Below are positions 8,415-16,886 of a stretch of 64,000 bases of DNA, piece after piece (the first letter of the stretch is position 1; every line of letters begins with the position of its first letter). The stretch is from Bryobacteraceae bacterium. GTDB taxonomy: Bacteria; Acidobacteriota; Terriglobia; Bryobacterales; Bryobacteraceae. The position numbers were made by a program, and so were the translations under genes. A model generated the notes under the pieces. It was not told the origin of the DNA. It worked only from the letters and a program-made list of their open reading frames with translations, and made no database searches. Location of the stretch: contig JAIEPW010000065.1 of assembly GCA_019748195.1 (NCBI GenBank), forward strand, positions 1 through 64,000, given 5' to 3'.

Positions 8415-9626
8415 ATGGAAAAGAACTGCTGCACGCGACGGGACCTGCTGCGCTGGAGCGCGGGATTGCCGCTGTTCCTGGCGGAAACGAAACTGGCGCT
8501 CGCCGCCAACCAGACCGCCGGGGTAAAGGACAAGCATCCCAACCGCATCCTGGTGGTGCTGGAGCTGTCGGGGGGCAATGACGGCCTGAACACCGTCATC
8601 CCATACCGCAATGACGAGTACTACAAGCTGCGGCCGACCATCGGGCAACGCGAGTTCCTGAAGGTGCACGACGAGTTCGCCTTCCACAACAGCCTGCCCG
8701 GCTTCGAGTCGATGTTCAAGGACGGAAAGCTCGCCGTGGTGCATGGTTGCAGCTACCCCAGCCCGGACCGCTCCCACTTCGTGTCGATGCGCTACTGGCA
8801 CACCGGCGCGCCGAATCAGGCGGAGGAACGCGGCTGGCTGGGGCGCTTCGCCGATCTGTCCTGCCCGGAGGCCAAGAAAAGCTACATTGTTAACATCGCG
8901 CGCGAACAGACGCTGGCGGTGAAGGCGCAAATCCATGCACCAGTGACGTTCTACGATCCCAACCGCTTCGTTCGCGAGGGGTCGCCCGAGGAAAAGGCGG
9001 TCTTCCAGGAGACGTTCCGCAAGGCCGTCAAGTCCGGCAACGGATCGCTGGATTATGTGCGTGCCATCGCCGAGACCGCGGCCGAAAGCTCCGATTTCGC
9101 CCGCAACGCCTGCGCCGAGTACCGCTCCAAGATGGACTACGGCTACGGCGAAGTGGGCACGAACATGAAGCGGATCGCGGCCATGATCTCAGCCGGTTCG
9201 CCCACCAAGATTTACTACACCAACTTCGCCGGCTTCGACACCCATGCCAGCCAGGCGACCTCCCAGGCTCTGCTGTTCAACCAGTTGGGCGATGCCGTCA
9301 TCGGCTTCCTTCTGGACATGAAGCGCATCGGGCGCGCCGACGATGTCGCGGTGCTGATGTTCACCGAGTTCGGACGCCGCGTGAAGGAGAACGCGAGCTT
9401 CGGCACGGACCATGGTGTCGCCTCGCCGATGTTCATCGCCGCGAATAAGCTGAAGGGCGGCTTCTACTCGGAGCACCCGTCGCTGACGGATCTGGACGAG
9501 GGCGATCTGAAGATGACCACGGACTTCCGCCGCGTGTACGCGACGATGATGAAGGAGTGGCTCGGCTACGATGATGCGAGCGCGGTGCTGAAGGGGAACT
9601 ACCCGACGCTGGGCGTGTTCGCGTAG
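8415..9626 (+). CDS. DUF1501 family protein with Tat signal
   Basis: The 403-residue protein starts with a twin-arginine signal (RRDLLRWSAGLPLFLAETKLALA), so it should be exported folded. The body fits DUF1501, a relative of the alkaline-phosphatase/sulfatase fold: VVLELSGGNDGLNTVIP, LAVVHGCSYPSPDRSHF, FAGFDTHASQ and VLMFTEFGRRVKENASFGTDHGVASPMF. His and Asp residues in the last two blocks resemble metal ligands of that fold. No enzyme activity is established. Spacing of 12 bases and a GAGGAGA ribosome site link it to the DUF1800 gene in one operon. A degraded amidohydrolase follows. Confidence 0.88.
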   Translation: MEKNCCTRRDLLRWSAGLPLFLAETKLALAANQTAGVKDKHPNRILVVLELSGGNDGLNTVIPYRNDEYYKLRPTIGQREFLKVHDEFAFHNSLPGFESMFKDGKLAVVHGCSYPSPDRSHFVSMRYWHTGAPNQAEERGWLGRFADLSCPEAKKSYIVNIAREQTLAVKAQIHAPVTFYDPNRFVREGSPEEKAVFQETFRKAVKSGNGSLDYVRAIAETAAESSDFARNACAEYRSKMDYGYGEVGTNMKRIAAMISAGSPTKIYYTNFAGFDTHASQATSQALLFNQLGDAVIGFLLDMKRIGRADDVAVLMFTEFGRRVKENASFGTDHGVASPMFIAANKLKGGFYSEHPSLTDLDEGDLKMTTDFRRVYATMMKEWLGYDDASAVLKGNYPTLGVFA

Positions 9627-9689
9627 GCGGCAACGTTAAGCCCGCGGATGGCGTTCGAACCTCCTGATCGCCGCGAAAGCGCCGATCGC

Positions 9690-10041
9690 TAGATCGCGGA
9701 TCGTCCGGTGTTTCTGGCGGCCTACGACGGGCACTCCGGGTGGGTGAATTCGGCCGCGTTGAGGGCCACGGGCATCGGACCCGAAACGCGCGCCAACCAC
9801 CTTCGGTGAGATCGTGCGGGATGCGTCGGGGAAGCGACGGGGCTTCTAAGGAGGCTCGCAGGGCCTGGTCCGGCGCCACATCCCGTCGCCCTCCAAGGAG
9901 AAGCGGCGCGCGGCGCTGCTTGCCGGGATGAAGCGTGGCCGCCTCGTTGGGGATCACATCGATCCAGAACGCGTCCGACGGCACGGAGGAACTCGATGCG
10001 ATGTGGGTTCCGGGGTGAACGGGAAGGTCGTGTACCGGTAG
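9690..10041 (+). pseudogene. Relic of a YtcJ-type amidohydrolase
   Basis: This stretch has no intact gene, but successive frames read as one amidohydrolase-family-3 protein. First [21 protein letters not shown], then after a frameshift [11 protein letters not shown], then LVRRHIPSPSKEKRRAALLAGMK, then AASLGITSIQNASDGTEELDAM. Finally a stub VNGKVVYR and a stop at 10041 match the usual C-terminal end of the family. At least three frameshifts and a large deletion before the stub are needed. The region from 9627 to 9689 holds nothing recognisable. Order and spacing of the blocks make chance resemblance unlikely. Confidence 0.7.
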
Positions 10042-10042
10042 A

Positions 10043-10405
10043 TCAAGCGGAGGCGGCTTCGGCGTACTCGGCGTAGCGCAGGGTTACTTCGGTGCCGTCG
10101 TCGGAAGGACGCATGCCGATAGCGGAGACGCCGGAGAAGCGGAAGCAGCGATAGGAGCGGCGGGGCCGGGCGCGATCGACGGCGGGCATCAGGTGCGCTT
10201 CAAATTCGAACTCGTCGCCGTCTTCCAGGGCGCAGGCGAATCGTCGCGCCTGATCGTCGTCACATAGCACCGCGATCGTATTGGGATCGGCAGGTTCACA
10301 GCCCAGGGTTTGGTCGCGCCGCCAGCGGTAGCCGCGAATCCGCACTTCATCCGTTCCGCTGATGCGAAGCCGGCCTTCGCCGGCGCGATCGGTTGCCATT
10401 TGCAT
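10043..10405 (-). CDS. Hypothetical 120-residue protein
   Basis: I do not recognise this protein. It is polar, has no signal peptide or membrane segment, and contains alternating strand-like stretches (RLRISGTDEVRIRGYRWRRD, FEFEAHLMPA, YRCFRFSGVSAIGMR). A small beta-rich cytoplasmic domain is likely. A clear AGGAGG ribosome site stands before the ATG, supporting real expression. It lies 45 bases downstream of the permease gene on the same strand and may be co-transcribed with it. Confidence 0.6.
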   Translation of the reverse strand: MQMATDRAGEGRLRISGTDEVRIRGYRWRRDQTLGCEPADPNTIAVLCDDDQARRFACALEDGDEFEFEAHLMPAVDRARPRRSYRCFRFSGVSAIGMRPSDDGTEVTLRYAEYAEAASA

Positions 10406-10450
10406 GGGGAACCTCCTACCTGTTAACGCGCAAGCGGGAGAAATCCGGGC

Positions 10451-12955
10451 TCATTCATAGCGGAGCGCGAGGATCGGGTCGATGCGGCTGGCGCGGCGGG
10501 CGGGCACCAGGCCGGCGATCAGGGCGACGCTGATCAGCACCGTCATGGCCAGGCCGGCGGTCCAGGGGTCAGCGGCTTTCACGCCGTAAAGCTGCGCCTC
10601 CACCAGGCGGCCGAGGAAATAGGCGATCGGCAGGGATAACGCCAAACCCAGGGCCAGCAGCAGCAGAACCTCGCGCATCACCAGCCACAGCACCTCCCTG
10701 GGTTGTGCTCCCAGCGCCATGCGGACGCCGAGTTCCTTGGTGCGCCGCGCGACGATGTACGCCATCACTCCGTACAGGCCGACGGCGGCCAGCAGCGTCG
10801 CCAGCAGGCCGAACCCGCCGGATAACATCGCGATCAGGCGTTCGGTAAGCAGGGTTTGGTCCAACTGGGCGGCCAGGGTCTTCATTTCGAAGATGGGCAT
10901 GGAGGCGTCGATCCGGCGCACTTCCTTGCGGATGGCGCCGTAGGCCTGCTCCGAGCCGAGCGCCGCCCGGACGTAGAAGGTGACGGAGTTGTTGCCCCAA
11001 TGCGGAACGAACATCTGGCGGCGCACGCCTTCCCGGGGACCTTCATAGAGGAAATCCGCCACCACGCCGATGATCTCGACATCCAGCTTGGTGCCCGGTC
11101 CGCCGCCGCGTCCCACACGCCGGCCGACGGCGGGCTTGTTCTGGAAGTAATGGCGGGCAAATTTCTCGTTGACGATCGCCACCTTGGAATCCTTGCCGAT
11201 ATCCCGGCGGTCGAAATCGCGGCCTTCGAGCACGGGGATGCCCATGGTGGCAAAGTAGCCCGGTGACAAAGAGTTCATGAACGCCTGCATGTCCTCGCCG
11301 TCAGCGGCTTTGTGGCCTTCCACGGCGATGGTGCTGTCCCATTCGTCGCCCGCGAGCAAGGGGACGGATGCCTGTCCCGCGGACTTGACGCCGGGGATGG
11401 CGCGGAGGCGATCGAGCAATTCCGCGATCAGGTTGGCGCAGCGCTCCGCGTTGTAGCCGCTCAAGGCGGGCGACAACTGGAAGGTCACCAGGTTGTCCAT
11501 TTCGCGGAACCCGGTGTCGGTAGCCTTCAGGTTCTGCAGGCTGCGGGCAAATAGTCCGGCTCCGAACAGCAGCAGGAAGCTGAGCACCACCTGCGCCATT
11601 ACCAGGCCTTTGCGCAGGAACAGCGTTCCCCCGCTGCCCGCCAGATTGCCCACGGCATCCTTCAAGGTGGTGAACAGGTCGGGACGGCTCGCGCGCAGCG
11701 CGGGAACCAGTCCGAAAACCAGGCCGGTCAGCAGCGTTAGCGCCAGGGTGAAGCCGAGAATCCGCGCATCCGGTTCGGCGCTGAGCAGCAGGGGATTGCC
11801 TTCCGAGGGCACGGTGGCGAGCAGAACGCGGGTGAGACCCATTGCCAGGAGGATGCCGGCAGCACCCCCGGCGAACGAGAGCACCAGGCTTTCCACCAGC
11901 AACTGGCGGATCAACCTGCCGCGCGAGGCCCCGATCGACAGCCGCACGGCGATTTCCTTTTGCCGGGCTACAGCTCTCGCGATGAGCAGGTTGGCGACGT
12001 TGGCACAGGCGATCAGCAGAACCAGGCCGACCATCGACATGAGGACCACCAGGGCCTTCGAGAACGAGTTGCGCGTTTGCGAGTAACCGGTCTTCGCGGC
12101 CTGGACATGAATCGTGCCCTGCAGGAAGCGCTCCCGCAGATATGGCGACCATTTGGCGGCTTCCGGCAGTGTTATTTCGTACTCGCGGAGCTGCCGGAAG
12201 AGGCCCTGGAGGGCGGGTTGCGCGGATTCGGCGGTGTAGCCCGGCTTCAAGCGCGCGAAGACCTGTATCCAGCGCGACCGGCGATCCTCCACCCGCAGCC
12301 AGAACCAGTCCGGCGCCATCGCTTCCTTCATCAGGATGGGCACGCGGATTTGCGGCGACCGCACCGGATCGATGCCGTTGAAGCCTCGCGCGGAAACTCC
12401 GACGACGGTCATGGGATAGTTGTTCACCAGGATCTTCCGGCCGATGATCTTCGGATCGCCGGCGAAGCGCGTGACCCAATAGTCGTAGCTGAGCACCGCC
12501 GAGGGATGCCCCATATAGGTGCGATCGTCTTCCTGGGAGCTGAAGACCCGTCCCGCGGCAGCCTTCACGCCCAGCATTTCGAAGTAATTTCCGGAGACCA
12601 TTTCGGCGGCGACGCGCTCGGTCTGGTTGTCGACGCTGAGGGAAGCGGCGATCAGCCGGCGGCAGAGGACTTCAGAGAAAGGGGCGGCTTTCTGCTGGAA
12701 ATCGCGGTACATGGGATAGGAGTGCATGCGATCGCCCATGTTGCTTCCGTTGTGCGTTCCGCGCTGGTACAACATCACGAGTTGCTCGGGATCGCGGACC
12801 GGCAGTTCGCGCAACATCAACTGGTCCATCAATGTGAAAATCGCGGTATTGGCGCCGATTCCGAGGGCCAGCGAGAGGATTGCCACGGTGGCGAACAACG
12901 GGTTGCGCCGGATGCCTCGCAGGGAATAGCGAAGGTCCGCGAGCAGATTTGCCAT
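10451..12955 (-). CDS. ADOP-type orphan ABC permease (MacB/FtsX fold), copy 1
   Basis: The 834-residue protein has the doubled layout of the acidobacterial orphan permeases. It opens with a helix after LRYSLRGIRRNPLFATVAILSLALGIGANTA, which is the family signature. A periplasmic MacB-type domain follows, then three helices around LVLLIACANVANLLIARAVARQKEIAVRLSIGASRGR, a second periplasmic domain, and a final FtsX block with LGVRMALGAQPREVLWLV. No ATPase gene is nearby. The family is thought to be involved in export or mechanotransmission, but the substrate is unknown. The start is ATG. It lies between the GT2 gene upstream and a small hypothetical gene downstream on the same strand. Confidence 0.9.
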   Translation of the reverse strand: MANLLADLRYSLRGIRRNPLFATVAILSLALGIGANTAIFTLMDQLMLRELPVRDPEQLVMLYQRGTHNGSNMGDRMHSYPMYRDFQQKAAPFSEVLCRRLIAASLSVDNQTERVAAEMVSGNYFEMLGVKAAAGRVFSSQEDDRTYMGHPSAVLSYDYWVTRFAGDPKIIGRKILVNNYPMTVVGVSARGFNGIDPVRSPQIRVPILMKEAMAPDWFWLRVEDRRSRWIQVFARLKPGYTAESAQPALQGLFRQLREYEITLPEAAKWSPYLRERFLQGTIHVQAAKTGYSQTRNSFSKALVVLMSMVGLVLLIACANVANLLIARAVARQKEIAVRLSIGASRGRLIRQLLVESLVLSFAGGAAGILLAMGLTRVLLATVPSEGNPLLLSAEPDARILGFTLALTLLTGLVFGLVPALRASRPDLFTTLKDAVGNLAGSGGTLFLRKGLVMAQVVLSFLLLFGAGLFARSLQNLKATDTGFREMDNLVTFQLSPALSGYNAERCANLIAELLDRLRAIPGVKSAGQASVPLLAGDEWDSTIAVEGHKAADGEDMQAFMNSLSPGYFATMGIPVLEGRDFDRRDIGKDSKVAIVNEKFARHYFQNKPAVGRRVGRGGGPGTKLDVEIIGVVADFLYEGPREGVRRQMFVPHWGNNSVTFYVRAALGSEQAYGAIRKEVRRIDASMPIFEMKTLAAQLDQTLLTERLIAMLSGGFGLLATLLAAVGLYGVMAYIVARRTKELGVRMALGAQPREVLWLVMREVLLLLALGLALSLPIAYFLGRLVEAQLYGVKAADPWTAGLAMTVLISVALIAGLVPARRASRIDPILALRYE

Positions 12956-13003
12956 AACGATGATACGGGCGAAGGGGCTCGCGGTTACTGAGAAAAGTTC
13001 AGG

Positions 13004-14614
13004 CTAGTCCGACTGTTCCGCCACGCGGCGAGCCTTCTCCCAGGCGAGCTTGCCCTTCCACTCCTCGTACAGCGTCATGAAACCGGCCCACCAGTAGCCG
13101 CCCACGAACAGGATCAGGAACGGGATGGCGAAGAAGTTGTATGTTTCGATAGCAAACGCCACCATGTAACAGAAGTAAGCGCCCACGGCGATCTCGGCGT
13201 ACGGCAGCCAGCCGGATTTGCGCTTGTACTTGGTGTCGTTGATCTTCACCTTGGCGCTGGAGCCGATGGCGTACTTGGGAGTGCGGGCGAATGCCGTCTC
13301 CACGCCGAAGATCGCCTCGATCACGGCCTTGGTGTTGATGATGGTGAGCGCGATGCCGCCGGCCATCAGGGCGGGCATCAGGGCGATGGCACGCTTCCAG
13401 TTATTGGGGAACAACTCGCGCTGCGCTACCAGGTAAAACGCCGATATAGACCAGAAAGACGCGATGATCAGCGGCAGATCGATCGCCACCATCTGCCACA
13501 CGCCCATGTAGAAGCGAACGATCATCACCGGCAGCATGAGCGCGCTGGTCAGCAGCATCAGCGGGTAGGAAATGTTCGGAGTCAGGTGGAGGAACGCTTC
13601 CAGCTTAACGCGCCACGGCAAGTCCGACTTCAGGATTCGCGGCAGAAGCTTCTTGGCAACCTGCATCAGGCCCTTCGCCCAGCGCGATTGCTGCACCTGG
13701 AATCCGTACATGTCGACGGGAAGTTCCGAAAGGCACTCCACCGCCGGCAGGTAAACAAATCTCCAGCCCTTGATCTGCGCCCGGTAGCTGAGGTCCGTGT
13801 CCTCGGTGAGCGTATCGTGCTGCCAGCCGCCGGCATCGTCGATCATGGAAACGCGCAGAATGCCCGCGGTGCCGTTGAAGTTGAAGAACAGGCCGCCGCC
13901 GAAGCGCGCGGAGTGCTCCAGCACGAAGTGACCGTCGAGGAGCATGGACTCGACTTCGGTAAGCACGTTGTAGTTGCGATTCAGGTAGCCCCAGCGGGTC
14001 TGCACGACGCCGATGCCGGGATCGGCGAAGTGATGGATGGTGCGGCGGAGGAAGTCGCGGGGAGGGATGAAGTCGGCGTCGAAGACGGCGACAAACTCCC
14101 CGGTGGCGGTTTTCAGCCCTTCCTGCAGAGCTCCGGCCTTGAAGCCGTGCCGGTTGGCGCGGTGGTGATATTCGATGGGATGGCCGAGAGCTTTGTATTC
14201 GTTCACCAGCCGTTCGGCGAAGGCATGAGTTTCATCAGTGGAATCGTCCAGCACCTGGATCTGCAGGAGTTCGCGGGGATAGTCGATCTTCACCGTTTCC
14301 TCGATCAGGCGCTCGACCACGAACCGCTCGTTGAACAACGGCAACTGGACGGTGACGCGAGGCAATTGCTCGAAGAGCGCCGCCGGCTCCGGATTCATTT
14401 TCCCGTTCTTCTTCGCCTTCATGTAGGCGCGAATCATCTCGTAGCGGTGGGTTCCGTAAACGCTCAAGACGACCAGGATCAGGAAGTAGGGAATCAGCAG
14501 CGCGTAATCGAACCACTCCAGGCGATGGATGTTGGCGAACGTGTTATCGAAGAGCGTGTCCACCAGAGTGGGAGCACCCTGCAGGAAAGCGGGGATAGCC
14601 GAAGCTGTTAACAT
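13004..14614 (-). CDS. Membrane glycosyltransferase family 2 (processive type)
   Basis: The 536-residue enzyme has an N-terminal membrane helix (YALLIPYFLILVVLSVYG), a GT2 catalytic domain and several helices at the C-terminus. Catalytic motifs are VFDADF near residue 181 (metal-binding DxD-type), TEDTDLSYRA, and QQSRWAKG near 310 (the QxxRW motif of processive synthases such as cellulose and hyaluronan synthases). It probably uses a nucleotide sugar at the cytoplasmic face to build a glycan or glycolipid; the product is unknown. Its start codon is only 29 bases from that of the divergent GT-C-type gene. The pair may serve one glycan pathway. Confidence 0.85.
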   Translation of the reverse strand: MLTASAIPAFLQGAPTLVDTLFDNTFANIHRLEWFDYALLIPYFLILVVLSVYGTHRYEMIRAYMKAKKNGKMNPEPAALFEQLPRVTVQLPLFNERFVVERLIEETVKIDYPRELLQIQVLDDSTDETHAFAERLVNEYKALGHPIEYHHRANRHGFKAGALQEGLKTATGEFVAVFDADFIPPRDFLRRTIHHFADPGIGVVQTRWGYLNRNYNVLTEVESMLLDGHFVLEHSARFGGGLFFNFNGTAGILRVSMIDDAGGWQHDTLTEDTDLSYRAQIKGWRFVYLPAVECLSELPVDMYGFQVQQSRWAKGLMQVAKKLLPRILKSDLPWRVKLEAFLHLTPNISYPLMLLTSALMLPVMIVRFYMGVWQMVAIDLPLIIASFWSISAFYLVAQRELFPNNWKRAIALMPALMAGGIALTIINTKAVIEAIFGVETAFARTPKYAIGSSAKVKINDTKYKRKSGWLPYAEIAVGAYFCYMVAFAIETYNFFAIPFLILFVGGYWWAGFMTLYEEWKGKLAWEKARRVAEQSD

Positions 14615-14643
14615 GACTCTCGTTTCCGTTCGTTCACGATCCT

Positions 14644-15933
14644 ATGGCGCCGCACCTGAATCGACTCGCGATCGCCGCGTGCCTGCTCCAAGCCGGATTC
14701 CTCGCGCTGGCGCTTGCAGGCGACCTTCGGAGCCTGGTCCCGGAGGTGATCACGCTCCTAGCCGCCTTGTCCATCATACACTTGTGCGCCGTCTGGCTGG
14801 CAGCGAAGAACGGGCGAATCCGGGTAGCGTGGATACTGGCTCCCGCGCTGCTCTTCCGGCTGACGGTTTGGCCGGTCTATCCGGCGTTTTCGGGCGACAT
14901 CTTCCGCTACCGCTGGGAAGGAAAGCTGCAGGCGGCGGGCGGAAATCCGTATCAGGCGCGCCCGGACGATCCGGAATGGGCTCACCTGCGTGATTCTGTA
15001 TCGGAGCGAATCCCGCTGCCCGACTTCCGGTCCGCGTACGGACCCGTGCTGCTGCTGCTGGAACACGCGACTTATCGCTTCACGGCGTTCGCCGCGGATG
15101 ATCCGGCCGACCAGGTGTTCTGGTTCAAGCTGCCTGCCGCGCTCTGCGATCTGGCTGTAATCCTGGTATTGTTACGGTTGCTGCGGGCGCGGGGTTTGGC
15201 GGATCATCACGTGCTTGTTTATGCCTGGTCCCCGTTGGCGGTGTTCGAATTCTGGATCAACGGGCATAACGACTCGATTCTGCTGCTGTTGTTGGCCGGG
15301 GCGATGCTGGCCGCGGCCCAAAAGCGATGGCTGGTCAGTTTCGCGATTTTATCGCTGGCGGCGCTAACCAAGTTCTGGCCGCTGGCGTTATTCCCGCTAT
15401 TTTTCGACTGGCGCGAGCGCCGCTGGGGGGCGCTGCTGCTGATCCCGGTCTCGCTTTTACTGTTTCTGCCTTATTGGAGCGACCTCCGGTGGAACGCGCG
15501 TTTTCTGTCCGGTTTTGTGGGAGGATGGCGAAATAACGACAGCGTTTTCGGCCTGGTGCTTTGGCTGGCGGATGGCGATCTGAACGCTGCCAAGCGGGTG
15601 ACGATAGCCGCGCTCGCTTTCGTGACACTGGGCATCGCGTGGATGCGGCCGGCGTTGGAAGAAGGCGTGCTGGCGATCTCGGCCGCGATCCTGGCGCTTT
15701 CGGCCAACTGCCATCCGTGGTACCTTACGTGGCTTGTACCCTGGATGGCGTTTCACGTGTCCCCAGGGTTATTGTTATGGACGGCGGCGGCGCCGTTCTT
15801 CTACGAGGTTCTGATCCGGTGGTTTTCGCTGGGCGAGTGGCATGGCGTGTCGCCGCTTCGCTGGTGGATTTACGTGCCCGTATTCGGGCTTCTGGCGTGG
15901 AAATGGGGAGCATCCAGATGGCGCAACACATAA
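14644..15933 (+). CDS. Polytopic GT-C-type glycosyltransferase (GT87/DUF2029-like)
   Basis: The 429-residue protein is nearly all membrane helices (about ten). An extracytoplasmic acidic motif follows the second or third helix: YPAFSGDIFRYRWEGKL, with Asp and the FRYRWEG block typical of polyprenyl-phosphate-mannose-dependent transferases. GGNPYQARPDD and INGHNDSILLLL are also characteristic. It likely moves a sugar from a lipid carrier onto a glycan or protein outside the membrane. It is divergent from the GT2 gene and overlaps the next small membrane-protein gene by 16 bases, so those two are probably coupled in translation. Donor and acceptor are not readable from the sequence. Confidence 0.78.
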   Translation: MAPHLNRLAIAACLLQAGFLALALAGDLRSLVPEVITLLAALSIIHLCAVWLAAKNGRIRVAWILAPALLFRLTVWPVYPAFSGDIFRYRWEGKLQAAGGNPYQARPDDPEWAHLRDSVSERIPLPDFRSAYGPVLLLLEHATYRFTAFAADDPADQVFWFKLPAALCDLAVILVLLRLLRARGLADHHVLVYAWSPLAVFEFWINGHNDSILLLLLAGAMLAAAQKRWLVSFAILSLAALTKFWPLALFPLFFDWRERRWGALLLIPVSLLLFLPYWSDLRWNARFLSGFVGGWRNNDSVFGLVLWLADGDLNAAKRVTIAALAFVTLGIAWMRPALEEGVLAISAAILALSANCHPWYLTWLVPWMAFHVSPGLLLWTAAAPFFYEVLIRWFSLGEWHGVSPLRWWIYVPVFGLLAWKWGASRWRNT

Positions 15934-16334
15934 AACTTCTCGCGGTTCTGCATATTGTTTTTGGAGCGCTGGGGATTCTGGGAGCGCTGCTGGTGATGAC
16001 CATCGGCGGAGGGTTGGCGGGCTTCGTCGCCGCCACGGACGCCGACGCCGACGGTGTCGCCGGTTCGCTGATGGCGATCATCTCGGCGGCGATCACCGGC
16101 ATTATCCTGCTGCTTTCGGTGCCGCACCTGATCGCTGGTATCGGGCTGTTGCGCTTCCGGCCCTGGGCGCGCATTCTCGCGATTGTGGTGTCCTGCTTGG
16201 AACTGTTCAACGTTCCGTTCGGAACCGCGCTGGGGGTATACGGTTTGTGGGCGCTGCTGTCGAAGGAGGCTGTGGCTCTGTTCGGAGAAACCGGCGCGGC
16301 CGTGCCGGGATCGTTCGCCAATCGCGCACAATAA
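15918..16334 (+). CDS. Small integral membrane protein
   Basis: The 138-residue product has four predicted membrane helices (LLAVLHIVFGALGILGALLV, a Gly/Ala-rich second, IISAAITGIILLLSVPHLIAG, and ILAIVVSCLELFNVPFGTA). I cannot place it in a named family with certainty; it resembles the DUF4064-like or related small membrane proteins. I chose the ATG at 15918 because GGGGAG lies 7 bases before it; an in-frame ATG at 15903 would add five residues. The start lies inside the end of the GT-C gene, which suggests translational coupling. Confidence 0.65.
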   Translation: MAQHIKLLAVLHIVFGALGILGALLVMTIGGGLAGFVAATDADADGVAGSLMAIISAAITGIILLLSVPHLIAGIGLLRFRPWARILAIVVSCLELFNVPFGTALGVYGLWALLSKEAVALFGETGAAVPGSFANRAQ

Positions 16335-16338
16335 GAGA

Positions 16339-16860
16339 ATGCGCAAAGGTCCGCCGAATCCGTACGCTCATTATCTTGAGGGGAAGGACGCGGTGAAGTC
16401 TTTGGCGACATCGCCCAAGCGCCTGTTGAAGCTGATGGAGGCGATTCCCGCGCGCGCGATGAAGAAACCGATGGCGCCGGGAAAGTGGTCGCCGCACCAG
16501 TTGCTGGCGCACATGGCCGATTTCGAGCTGGTGATGTCGGCTCGCTGCCGCCTTATCGCATTCCAGGACAACCCGACGCTGGCTTCCTACGATCAGGCGC
16601 CCTGGCTGGAGGGCTGGAAACGCGAGAAGGAATCGCTGGATGAGACAATCGTCCGCTTTCTTGCGCTGCGCAACTCCCAGGTCGCTCTGTTCCGGAACCT
16701 ACCGGAATCGGCGTGGCGACGATTCGGGACGCACACCACCGAGGGACGCCTGACGATCCGCGATTTGATGGAGCGGACGGCCGGTCACGATCTGCATCAT
16801 GTGCGGCAATTCGCGGCCCTGGCATCGCGCGGAAGCGGAACCAAGGGCGGGCAAGTCTAA
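16339..16860 (+). CDS. DinB family protein
   Basis: The 173-residue protein fits the DinB/YfiT four-helix bundle. The expected metal ligands appear as a His in the second helix (LLAHMADFELVMSARCRLI) and the pair in AGHDLHHVRQF near the C-terminus. APGKWSPHQLLAHMADFE is the usual family opening. Members are often thiol-dependent S-transferases or have unknown roles. The ATG at 16339 follows AAGAGA, four bases after the previous stop. A second DinB gene occurs at 62674. Confidence 0.85.
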   Translation: MRKGPPNPYAHYLEGKDAVKSLATSPKRLLKLMEAIPARAMKKPMAPGKWSPHQLLAHMADFELVMSARCRLIAFQDNPTLASYDQAPWLEGWKREKESLDETIVRFLALRNSQVALFRNLPESAWRRFGTHTTEGRLTIRDLMERTAGHDLHHVRQFAALASRGSGTKGGQV

Positions 16861-16886
16861 GGGTTCTGCTACGCTACCGGGTGATT

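Noticed and set aside
9433..9984. Minus-strand open frame of 183 residues over the end of DUF1501
   Set aside because: It is antisense to a well-supported gene and to the amidohydrolase relic; the protein is Arg/Pro/Ser-rich with no recognisable motif.
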